From NCBI GenBank assembly GCA_039805565.1, contig JBDLTZ010000296.1:1-14887 (forward strand): a stretch of DNA of 14,887 nt, written 5' to 3'. The notes beneath the pieces were generated by a model that worked only from the letters and a program-made list of their open reading frames with translations, was not told the origin of the DNA and did no database searches. The stretch's first letter is position 1. Each line of letters begins with the position of its first letter. Position numbers and translations under genes: made by a program. This document shows positions 1 to 6,991 of the stretch, in pieces. Source of the stretch: CALJIC01 sp039805565 (lineage in GTDB: Bacteria; Chloroflexota; Chloroflexia; Chloroflexales; Roseiflexaceae).

Positions 1-1
1 C

Positions 2-73
2 GGCGTCACGAACTTGGCCGCTCTCCAGCGCTCACTCGATGCCGCCGTTGACCGCTGGCTCTTCCGCCGCTGA
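2..73 (+). CDS. C-terminal end of an unidentified upstream protein (partial)
   Basis: Reading from base 2 gives 23 codons, ending LDAAVDRWLFRR and a TGA at 71-73. The composition (amphipathic, ending in basic residues) looks like a real protein tail, and the strong promoter for the next gene begins about 35 bases later. The fragment is too short to assign a family. Another open frame across this stretch, starting at 39, runs on into the guaB leader and has low-complexity composition, so I prefer this one. This is inference from a short reading frame only. Confidence 0.35.
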   Translation, partial: GVTNLAALQRSLDAAVDRWLFRR

Positions 74-107
74 CTTTGCATTAGCCCTGAGGTGGCCTCC
101 TACCAGG

Positions 108-136
108 TTGACATCGCCGTCGCCGCCGGGTATAGT
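108..136 (+). promoter_or_regulatory. Sigma70-type promoter for guaB
   Basis: TTGACA at 108-113 and TATAGT at 131-136 are separated by exactly 17 bases. Transcription would start near 143, giving a leader of about 150 nt before the guaB start. A near-consensus promoter is conspicuous in DNA this GC-rich. Confidence 0.75.
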
Positions 137-164
137 ACAACGAAGTCAAGGAGGTTATACTCAC

Positions 165-210
165 GGGCATGCGACCCGCAGTGCTCCATCACCACAGAAC
201 ATTCGTGCCC
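165..210 (+). promoter_or_regulatory. Possible structured RNA in the guaB leader
   Basis: GGGCA (165-169) can pair with TGCCC (206-210). This would enclose a small hairpin, TGCG (170-173) with CGCA (177-180), and a weak GTG/CAC pairing (181-183 with 190-192). The layout resembles a small junction upstream of the terminator at 226-254. I do not recognise it as a known riboswitch class, and pairings this short can arise by chance. Confidence 0.25.
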
Positions 211-296
211 AGTTGCGGCACGATCGCCCTCTGCGCCTGCGCGGAGGGCCTTTTGTTACCCATGTCGTGTAGCTCGTCAGCTCAGCGGAGGGAGAG

Positions 297-300
<4 letters not shown>
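169..300 (+). CDS. Possible leader peptide ORF overlapping guaB
   Basis: ATG at 169 opens a 43-codon frame that crosses the leader terminator and stops with the TGA at 298-300, overlapping the guaB ATG as ATGA. A perfect AAGGAGG lies at 147-153, but it is about 15 bases from the ATG, too far for ordinary initiation. The peptide begins MRPAVLHHHRTF and has no family I recognise. It could be a leader peptide for attenuation or translational coupling, or a chance frame. Confidence 0.2.
226..254 (+). terminator. Intrinsic terminator-like hairpin in the guaB leader (possible attenuator)
   Basis: GCCCTC (226-231) pairs with GAGGGC (244-249) and GCGC (233-236) with GCGC (239-242), with one T-G wobble between them and a tight loop. 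A C and TTTT follow. It lies downstream of the promoter at 108-136 and upstream of the guaB start at 297. It is therefore in the right place to control read-through into guaB rather than to end an upstream gene. Confidence 0.6.
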
Positions 301-1769
<1,469 letters not shown>

Positions 1770-1822
1770 TCCTTACGGGCGCAGCAGGCCCCCGCACCCT
1801 CTCCTCGCAAGATGCCCTTCCT

Positions 1823-1867
1823 GCTGCGCCCGACACCCTTCCCGCTGCGCCCGGCACCCTTCCTGCT
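1823..1867 (+). repeat. 21-bp tandem repeat, two copies plus a partial one
   Basis: Two adjacent 21-base units (1823-1843 and 1844-1864) share the core GCTGCGCCCGRCACCCTTCC and differ at two positions. A third copy begins (GCT) at 1865. The bases before them (around 1811-1822, GATGCCCTTCCT) look like the tail of a degenerate earlier copy. The repeat lies between guaB and the UV endonuclease pseudogene. Confidence 0.6.
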
Positions 1868-1945
1868 TACACAGCCACACCGGCGCACAGCCGGGCCAAG
1901 GGGGTACGCCCGTAAAGAACACTACTAGCTCTAGTAGGACACCCC

Positions 1946-2802
1946 CTGCGCCTCGGGTTCGCCGTCAAAGTCCTCGGCCGCGAGGGCCTCCCTCCAACGA
2001 CGCCCGCCGCCACCAGAGCGGGCCGCACCTGAGCGTCAGCCTCCGCTACCTCGCCGACGCCGGCATTACGATGTACCGCATCTCCTCCGACCTCGCCCAC
2101 TACGTCACCCACCCCGACCTGCCCCAGTTCCACGGCCAGATCGAGAAGTGCGCCGCCGAGCTCGCGGCAATAGGCAATAGGAGATCGCGCTCGCGGGTCC
2201 AGCATACAGCTCTCCTTCCACCCCTCACAGTTCGTCCTGCTCAATAGCCCCAACGAGGCGCTCACCGCCAAGAGCTTTCCGACCTCGACGCCCAGGCACG
2301 CATGCTCGATGCTATGGCTCTCGGCCCCGAGGCCGTGCTCGTCACCCACGGCAGCGGCGTCTACGGCGACATCGAGGCCGGCCGCGAGCGCTGGGCGCGC
2401 ATCTGGAAGCGGCTCGCTGAAAAGATCCGCCGCCGCCTGGTGCTCGAGAACGATGACACCCGCTACGGCGTGTCCGACACGCTCTGGATCCACCAGCGCA
2501 CCGGCGTGCCCCTCGTGTTCGACTACCTCCAAAACCGCCAGACCGGCAAAGTCGAGCCGGTCCAGGCCGTGCCAGTATGGACCGGGCACTCGGACTACAT
2601 CAGCCCCTTTGAGTTCATCGGCTTCATGCGCGGCGCCGCGTCCCTGCCGGACTTCGACGTTATGCTCGGGAGCAAGCGCAAGGACGTAGCCCTCCTCCGC
2701 TGCACGAGGACCCGCGCCGCCGCGCCCCGACGTCGCCTCGCGCTTCGCCTCGTAGCAACCCTGGCATACTCCTTGCACCCGTATATCATCAGTGGGGGAT
2801 GA
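1946..2802 (+). pseudogene. UV damage endonuclease (UvsE/UVDE family), frameshifted remnant
   Basis: Intact UvsE enzymes are TIM-barrel endonucleases that nick 5' of UV photoproducts. Family-like sequence continues here through changing frames. LRLGFAVKVLGREG starts at 1946. HLSVSLRYLADAG and MYRISSDL follow from 2026 in another frame. SIQLSFHPSQFVLLNSPNEA follows from about 2201 in the first frame again. From 2281 to the stop at 2802 come VLVTHGSGVYGD, LVLENDDTRYGV, PLVFDYL, HSDYISPFEF and DFDVMLGSKRKD in the other frame. That requires at least three frameshifts. There also appear to be deletions, one after the N-terminal strand and one between FDYL and the HSDYI segment, where family members have a few dozen more residues. 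The metal-site motifs partly survive, but no single frame could make an active enzyme. Sequencing error is unlikely to explain both shifts and deletions. Confidence 0.8.
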
Positions 2803-2944
2803 GGGGATCAGTCGTGAGGGTAGACGGCCCGAGCCATGTGTCCGCGCAGGGCTGGAGGCCAGGCACCCTTTGAGTGACCCCGAGAAAATGCTTCAGCCCT
2901 TTACACCGGCAGGGCTGCTCTGTTCAACTGCAGGAGACAAACCC
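2803..2944. other. Intergenic stretch without a supported gene
   Basis: Between the pseudogene and the small membrane-protein gene I see no coding sequence I can support, no clear hairpin with a T-run and no convincing promoter. The open frame that crosses it is only an upstream extension of the 2945 gene, and the well-placed ribosome binding site just before 2945 argues against using it. Confidence 0.4.
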
Positions 2945-3436
2945 ATGCATCACGAGAAGACGCGCGACGACGACCTGCTGCACGATATGGGCGACCTGCC
3001 CGCCACTCCGGATCTGTACGAGGAGGAGCACCGCAGAAGGCGGACGCTACGTACCACCGTGATTGTGTCGGCCCTCTTGGTCGCCGTCGCCGCAATCATC
3101 ACCGTGGTCCTGCTGCGCCGCAGGCCCCAGGGCCTTGTGGCTGCTCGCCACGCGCTCACGCAGACCCCGCGCAGCATCGGTGCCACCGCGCGGGCCGTGC
3201 GCCTGGGCGCGCCCTCACTGGTGGAGCGCGGGGCCCTGCGCGTGGAGGAGGTCGCCCGCGAGCTGCGCGGTGTCGCCCCGTCGGTCATCGAGCAGAAAGG
3301 GCGCGAGATCGAGGCTCTCGGCAGGGCGCTGCGCATCGAGGGCGCCAAGGCAACCGTCCGCGGCGTTGACCGGATCGAGGACTACGCTCGCTCCGTGCGC
3401 CGCGCCATGCCGCCTGCGAGGCGTCGCGCAGCCTGA
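2945..3436 (+). CDS. Small single-pass membrane protein of unknown function
   Basis: The 163-aa product starts with an acidic/His-containing segment (MHHEKTRDDDLLHDMGDLPA). A basic patch follows (HRRRRTLR, about 29-36), then one strong membrane helix at about 38-57 (TVIVSALLVAVAAIITVVLL) flanked by RRR. The remaining roughly 100 residues are rich in Ala, Arg and Glu and look like an amphipathic helical region (VERGALRVEEVARELRG and similar). The start at 2945 is chosen because AGGAGA lies about 7 bases before it; the frame is open further upstream but without a better signal. I recognise no family or catalytic motif. It sits alone, followed by a strong terminator, so it is probably a single-gene unit. 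Confidence 0.7.
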   Translation: MHHEKTRDDDLLHDMGDLPATPDLYEEEHRRRRTLRTTVIVSALLVAVAAIITVVLLRRRPQGLVAARHALTQTPRSIGATARAVRLGAPSLVERGALRVEEVARELRGVAPSVIEQKGREIEALGRALRIEGAKATVRGVDRIEDYARSVRRAMPPARRRAA

Positions 3437-3455
3437 GACAATCGATCACCAGCGG

Positions 3456-3490
3456 ATGCGGGGAGGCGCTACCTCCCCGCATTGTATTTG
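3456..3490 (+). terminator. Intrinsic terminator after the small membrane protein gene
   Basis: ATGCGGGGAGG (3456-3466) and CCTCCCCGCAT (3472-3482) form a perfect 11-bp stem with a 5-base loop, followed by TGTATTTG. It lies 20 bases after the stop at 3436. The T-rich tail overlaps the -35 box of the ffh promoter. Confidence 0.8.
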
Positions 3491-3516
3491 ACTAGCGACC
3501 TTTTTCCCGCTACAAT
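3488..3516 (+). promoter_or_regulatory. Sigma70-type promoter for the ffh-rpsP-KH-rimM cluster
   Basis: TTGACT at 3488-3493 and TACAAT at 3511-3516 are separated by 17 bases. The start of transcription would be near 3523, about 70 bases before the ffh ATG. Confidence 0.75.
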
Positions 3517-3527
3517 ATGCCGGTTAG

Positions 3528-3550
3528 AGCGGGTGTTACACCGCTTTTTT
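3528..3550 (+). terminator. Terminator-like hairpin in the short ffh leader
   Basis: AGCGG-G-TG (3528-3535, one bulged G) pairs with CACCGCT (3539-3545) around a TTA loop and runs directly into TTTTT (3546-3550). It begins only a few bases after the expected transcription start and lies before the ffh start codon. It is therefore either an attenuator, a 5' stabilising hairpin or a second barrier to upstream read-through. Confidence 0.55.
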
Positions 3551-3591
3551 GTGTAGTGGCGTAACGAGACGCCCATCGTAACGAGCAACGC

Positions 3592-4941
3592 ATGTTTGAG
3601 AGTCTCTCCGATCGCCTTCAGGCGGTCTTCCAGAAGCTCGGCGGCAAGGGCAAGCTCACCGAGGACGACGTCCGCGAGGCCATGAAGCAGGTGCGGCTCG
3701 CCCTGCTCGAGGCCGACGTCAACCTGAAGGTAGTGAAAGAGTTTGTCGCGCGCGTCACCGAGCAGGCGATCGGCGAGGAGGTCACCAAGAGCCTGACGCC
3801 GGCACAGCAGGTGATCAAGATCGTGCACCAGGAGCTGATCAACCTCCTGGGCAACGAGAGTGTCGCCCTGGCCGAGGCCAAGCCCGGCCCCACGGTGCTC
3901 ATGCTCGTGGGCCTGCAAGGCGCCGGCAAGACGACCCATGCCGCCAAGCTCGCGCTGCACCTGCGCAAGAAGGGCAAGCGCCCGCTACTGGTCGCGGCGG
4001 ACGTCTACCGGCCGGCCGCCATCACCCAGCTCGAGTCGCTCGGCCGGCAGCTCAATATCCCGGTCTACTCCGAGGGAACACAGTCCAGCCCGCCCGCCAT
4101 CGCCCGCAACGGGCTCCAGCGCGCGCGCAGCGAGGGCCTCACCCACGTGATTGTGGACACGGCCGGCCGCCTCCAGATCGACGAGCTGCTCATGGCCGAG
4201 CTCGAGCAGATCGTCGAAGGCGTGCAGCCCACCGAGAAACTCCTGGTGGTAGACGCCATGATCGGCCAGGAGGCCGTGCGCGTCGCCGAGGAGTTCAACC
4301 GGCGCGTCGGGCTCTCCGGCGTCATCTTCACCAAGGTCGACGGCGACGCCCGCGGCGGCGCGGCGCTCTCCGTCCGCTCCGTCACCGGTGTGCCGATCAA
4401 GTTCCTCGGCACCGGCGAGAAGGTCGAGGCCAACACCCTCGAGCCGTTCCACCCGGACCGGCTGGCCTCACGCATCCTCGGCATGGGAGATGTCCTGTCG
4501 CTCATCGAGCGCGCCGAGCAGGTGTACGACGAGGAGCAGGCCAAGAAGATGCAGAAGAAGCTCGTCAAGGGCTCCTTCGACTTCGAGGATTTCCTGCAGT
4601 CGATGCAGCAGATGCGCAAGCTCGGCCCGCTCAACCAGATCCTGGCGATGATCCCCGGTATGGGCCAGATGGCCCGCGACGAGGAGCTTGTCAGCGAGAA
4701 GGAGCTCAAGCGCATCGAGGCGATCATCTTCTCGATGACACCCAAGGAGCGCCGCAACCCCGATATCATCAAGGGGTCGCGCAAGGAGCGCATCGCGAAG
4801 GGCAGCGGCACCCAGGTGCAAGATGTCACCGCGCTCGTCAACCAGTTCCGTCAAATGCAGCGCATGATGAAGAAGCTCGGCGGCGGCGGCCGCGGCGGGC
4901 AGATCGATCCGCGCGAGCTCATGAAACGGATGCGATTCTAG
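3592..4941 (+). CDS. ffh: Signal recognition particle GTPase Ffh (SRP54)
   Basis: Ffh binds 4.5S/SRP RNA and hydrophobic signal sequences on nascent chains and delivers ribosomes to the receptor FtsY at the membrane. The 449-aa length is normal. The N domain spans about 1-90. The G domain has P-loop GLQGAGKTT (107-115), DVYRPAA, DTAGR (189-193) and TKVDGDARGG (247-256). The methionine-rich M domain (about 325-440) has SMQQMRKLGPL, MIPGM and a final MQRMMKK. The motif usually seen as DAMTGQ reads DAMIGQ (221-226), a mild variation. No strong Shine-Dalgarno is visible before the ATG. It is the first gene of a cluster with rpsP, a KH protein gene and rimM, a common bacterial arrangement. Confidence 0.97.
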   Translation: MFESLSDRLQAVFQKLGGKGKLTEDDVREAMKQVRLALLEADVNLKVVKEFVARVTEQAIGEEVTKSLTPAQQVIKIVHQELINLLGNESVALAEAKPGPTVLMLVGLQGAGKTTHAAKLALHLRKKGKRPLLVAADVYRPAAITQLESLGRQLNIPVYSEGTQSSPPAIARNGLQRARSEGLTHVIVDTAGRLQIDELLMAELEQIVEGVQPTEKLLVVDAMIGQEAVRVAEEFNRRVGLSGVIFTKVDGDARGGAALSVRSVTGVPIKFLGTGEKVEANTLEPFHPDRLASRILGMGDVLSLIERAEQVYDEEQAKKMQKKLVKGSFDFEDFLQSMQQMRKLGPLNQILAMIPGMGQMARDEELVSEKELKRIEAIIFSMTPKERRNPDIIKGSRKERIAKGSGTQVQDVTALVNQFRQMQRMMKKLGGGGRGGQIDPRELMKRMRF

Positions 4942-4993
4942 TCGTTCGTATTCTGTCTATTAGCAGCATTATCTTTGGAGGCCACACACATCC

Positions 4994-5296
4994 ATGGTTA
5001 CCATTCGTCTGCGACGCCAGGGCAAGACTAAGCAGCCGTCCTACCGCATCGTCATTGCGGACAAGCGCGCCCCGCGCGATGGCAAGTTCATCGAGATCAT
5101 CGGCCACTACAACCCGGTGCGCCAGCCCAAGGAGCTCGTGGTCAAGCAGGACCGCGCCCGCTACTGGCTCGGCGTCGGCGCTCAGCCGTCCGACACCGTC
5201 GTCCGCCTGCTCAAGCAGGTCGGCGTGATGGACGAGAACGGCAAGGCCACCGAGGCCCCGGCCGAGACGCCCGCCCCGGCGACCCAGCCGGCCTAG
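4994..5296 (+). CDS. rpsP: 30S ribosomal protein S16
   Basis: S16 is a small-subunit assembly protein that binds 16S rRNA. The 100-aa product opens with the signature MVTIRLRRQGKTKQPSYRIV and continues with ADKRAPRDGKFIEIIGHYNP and the helical DRARYWLGVGAQPSDTVVRLLK region. The core ends near residue 85, after which a Pro/Ala/Thr-rich tail (EAPAETPAPATQPA) extends it, as many S16 proteins do. GGAGG lies upstream of the ATG but somewhat far (about 14 bases). It follows ffh by 52 bases and is probably co-transcribed. Confidence 0.97.
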   Translation: MVTIRLRRQGKTKQPSYRIVIADKRAPRDGKFIEIIGHYNPVRQPKELVVKQDRARYWLGVGAQPSDTVVRLLKQVGVMDENGKATEAPAETPAPATQPA

Positions 5297-5310
5297 AAGG
5301 CTGTACGAAG

Positions 5311-5370
5311 GACCAACACAAGACCAAGGCCATCGTCGCGCACTTCGTCGCTGGTCCTTGGTCTTTGGTC
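5311..5370 (+). repeat. Long hairpin between rpsP and the KH protein gene
   Basis: AAGACCAAGG (5320-5329) pairs perfectly with CCTTGGTCTT (5356-5365). The outer GACCA (5311-5315) pairs with TGGTC (5366-5370) across a 4-base bulge, giving 15 pairs around a 26-base loop. The arms are built from repeated GACCAA/TTGGTC words. No T-run follows, so it is not a typical terminator. An RNA processing site, partial attenuator or small repeat element is more likely. Confidence 0.65.
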
Positions 5371-5386
5371 TACCTGAGAGGCCAAC

Positions 5387-5614
5387 ATGAAAGCACTGCT
5401 CGAGTACATGGCGCGCAATCTGGTCGATAATCCCGAGGCCGTCTCGATCAAAGAGCGCACCGGTCGCTACACCGTCACCTACGAGCTCACCGTCGCCCCC
5501 GATGAGACCGGCAAGGTCATCGGTCGCAGCGGCAGGGTGGCAAAGGCAATCCGTGACCTGATGAGCGTCGCCGCGGCGCGCCAGAACAAGCGCGTCCACG
5601 TCGACATCGAGTGA
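5387..5614 (+). CDS. khpA: KH-domain RNA-binding protein (KhpA-like)
   Basis: The 75-aa protein consists of essentially one KH domain. The RNA-binding GxxG loop is in KVIGRSGRVAKAIRDL, and the sequence ends RVHVDIE like other family members. In other bacteria KhpA pairs with KhpB/Jag and affects RNA metabolism and cell envelope growth; that role is inferred by homology only. GAGAGG sits about 5 bases before the ATG. Its position between rpsP and rimM is the classic location of this gene (the former ylqC family). Confidence 0.93.
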   Translation: MKALLEYMARNLVDNPEAVSIKERTGRYTVTYELTVAPDETGKVIGRSGRVAKAIRDLMSVAAARQNKRVHVDIE

Positions 5615-5624
5615 TTCCGGACTC

Positions 5625-6149
5625 ATGACAGCTCCCACACCCACCCCCGAAGAGACACTGCTCATCGGCGTGATCACATCTGCGCAGGGCCTGAAGGGCC
5701 AGGTCAAGATGCGCGCCATCACCAATAACCCCGGCCACCTCCTGCGCATCCGCACCATCTACCTCGGCCCGAAGCTCCAGCCGTACCGCCTGCTCAAAGT
5801 CCACGAGCCGAAGCCTGGCACACTGGTGCTTACGCTCGCTGGCGTCGAGAACCGCACCACCGCCGAGGGCCTGCGCGCCTCCGAGGTCTTCATCCTCGAG
5901 CGTGACGCCGCGCCCCTCGACTCGGACGAGTACTTCATCCACCAGCTCTACGGCCTGCTTGTCCTCCTTGAGGACGGCACGGAGCTCGGCAAGGTGCGCG
6001 AGGTGCTGGAGACCGGAGCCAACGAGGTGCTGGTCGTTACACGCCCCGGCCAACCCGACGCGCTCATCCCCATGATCCGCGATGTTGTGCAGAACCTCGA
6101 TATCGCCGGCGGCCGCATCACCATCCGCCCTATGGAAGGACTGCTGTAG
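5625..6149 (+). CDS. rimM: Ribosome maturation factor RimM
   Basis: RimM binds S19 and assists late 16S rRNA processing and 30S head assembly. The 174-aa product has the N-terminal RimM barrel beginning LLIGVITSAQGLKGQVKMRA (about 12-31). The C-terminal PRC-barrel part begins at YFIHQLYGLLVL and ends ALIPMIRDVVQNLDIAGGRI. It follows the KH gene by only 10 bases, so translational coupling is likely; no independent Shine-Dalgarno is evident. The stop codon lies inside a perfect 13-bp hairpin that ends the cluster. trmD and rplS, often next in this operon, are not in the window. Confidence 0.95.
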   Translation: MTAPTPTPEETLLIGVITSAQGLKGQVKMRAITNNPGHLLRIRTIYLGPKLQPYRLLKVHEPKPGTLVLTLAGVENRTTAEGLRASEVFILERDAAPLDSDEYFIHQLYGLLVLLEDGTELGKVREVLETGANEVLVVTRPGQPDALIPMIRDVVQNLDIAGGRITIRPMEGLL

Positions 6150-6176
6150 CGGCTGCACCGCCCCAGCCGCTACAGC
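6143..6176 (+). terminator. 13-bp perfect hairpin spanning the rimM stop codon
   Basis: The 13 bases at 6143-6155 are the exact reverse complement of 6164-6176 (core TGTAGCGGCTG / CAGCCGCTACA), with an 8-base loop. The rimM TAG (6147-6149) is inside the left arm. No T-run follows, so it may act as a 3' end stabiliser or a factor-assisted terminator rather than a classic intrinsic one. Confidence 0.55.
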
Positions 6177-6198
6177 CGGGGCGGTAGAAGTCTGCTCA

Positions 6199-6227
6199 TT
6201 GCGCCTTCACCGCCAGCATGCTAGAAT
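6199..6227 (+). promoter_or_regulatory. Sigma70-type promoter for the PSD-like gene
   Basis: TTGCGC (6199-6204) and TAGAAT (6222-6227) are separated by 17 bases, and the -10 is preceded by TGC. It lies between the rimM hairpin and the gene at 6288, showing that this gene is a separate unit. Confidence 0.6.
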
Positions 6228-6287
6228 CATCGTGAGGGGCCTCTCACGCCTCGCGTCACTCCCACCGCGCCACGCACGAGAACACGC

Positions 6288-6968
6288 ATGCCAGAGCAGT
6301 CCGTCTCCCCACCACGCGCGAAGGTCCGGCTTCCGGGCCTCGATCCTGACGCCACACCCGTGATCGGCCTCGGCCTCGGCCTCGCCGGTCTCCTCCTCGG
6401 CCTGCGACCTCGGCTCGCGCCGTGGCCCCTCGCGGCGGCCGCAGCCGCAGCCGCCCTGCTCTACCGTGACCCCCAGCGACACACTCCACAGGTCGCGGGC
6501 GCGCTCTTTGCGCCGGCGGACGGCACGGTGCTGGCGGTGGACGAGCAGTACGAGCACCGGTTCCTTCACACCGACGCTGTTCGCCTGACGATTAGGGTAT
6601 CCCCGCTGGACGTCCCGGTGCTGAGAAGCCCGCTCGCCGGTGTGGTGACGTACCTCGAGCATATCGCGGGCGAGCCGCCGTGGCAGCTCTACAGCTCGGG
6701 CAGAGCGCGCCGCGAGCGCCAGTATATCGGCATCTCCGGGGACGAAGGGTTGGTGCTGCTCTCGATTACGGCAGGCCCGCTCGCGCGCCACATCCGCCGC
6801 CACGTGGCGCTCGGCGAGCGCGTTCTGGCCGGTGCGCGGCTAGCTACCGCCCGCTTCGGCAGTTCTGTAGAGCTCCTCCTGCCACGTGATATCGTCGAAG
6901 CGATGCCTGTGCGAGGTGACATGCTGCAGGCGGGGGTGAGCCCGGTGGGCGAGGTAGCCCCACTGTAG
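6288..6968 (+). CDS. Phosphatidylserine decarboxylase-like protein (short form)
   Basis: The 226-aa protein resembles the short PSD proenzymes, which cut themselves at a Gly-Ser bond to form a pyruvoyl group and decarboxylate phosphatidylserine (or archaetidylserine) to the ethanolamine lipid at the membrane. Membrane segments cover about 24-58. Family motifs follow: YRDPQRHTP, APADGTV with Asp78, and RVSPLDVPVLRSPLAGVV (103-120). AGPLARHIRRHV and the processing site FGSSVELLLP (Gly191-Ser192) come last. The SPLDVHVNR motif of the family reads SPLDVPVLR here, so the conserved histidine is Pro110. Catalysis is therefore uncertain even though the cleavage site is intact. No phosphatidylserine synthase gene is adjacent. 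No clear Shine-Dalgarno is seen before the ATG. Confidence 0.8.
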   Translation: MPEQSVSPPRAKVRLPGLDPDATPVIGLGLGLAGLLLGLRPRLAPWPLAAAAAAAALLYRDPQRHTPQVAGALFAPADGTVLAVDEQYEHRFLHTDAVRLTIRVSPLDVPVLRSPLAGVVTYLEHIAGEPPWQLYSSGRARRERQYIGISGDEGLVLLSITAGPLARHIRRHVALGERVLAGARLATARFGSSVELLLPRDIVEAMPVRGDMLQAGVSPVGEVAPL

Positions 6969-6991
6969 GCCCCATCGCGCTACCGTCGCTC

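Noticed and set aside
2029..2034. In-frame TGA in the first segment of the UvsE-like remnant as a second Sec codon
   Set aside because: Homology continues in a different frame right there, so the stop reflects a frameshift. UvsE has no Cys at that position.
1867..2778. A 303-codon - strand open frame across the UvsE-like region
   Set aside because: It has no recognisable motifs and biased composition, while the + strand carries ordered UvsE motifs in shifted frames. The open antisense frame is a by-product of composition.
5311..5370. CRISPR-like or tRNA-like structure at the rpsP-KH hairpin
   Set aside because: There is only one inverted repeat, no regular spacers, and no cloverleaf or CCA-adjacent acceptor stem.
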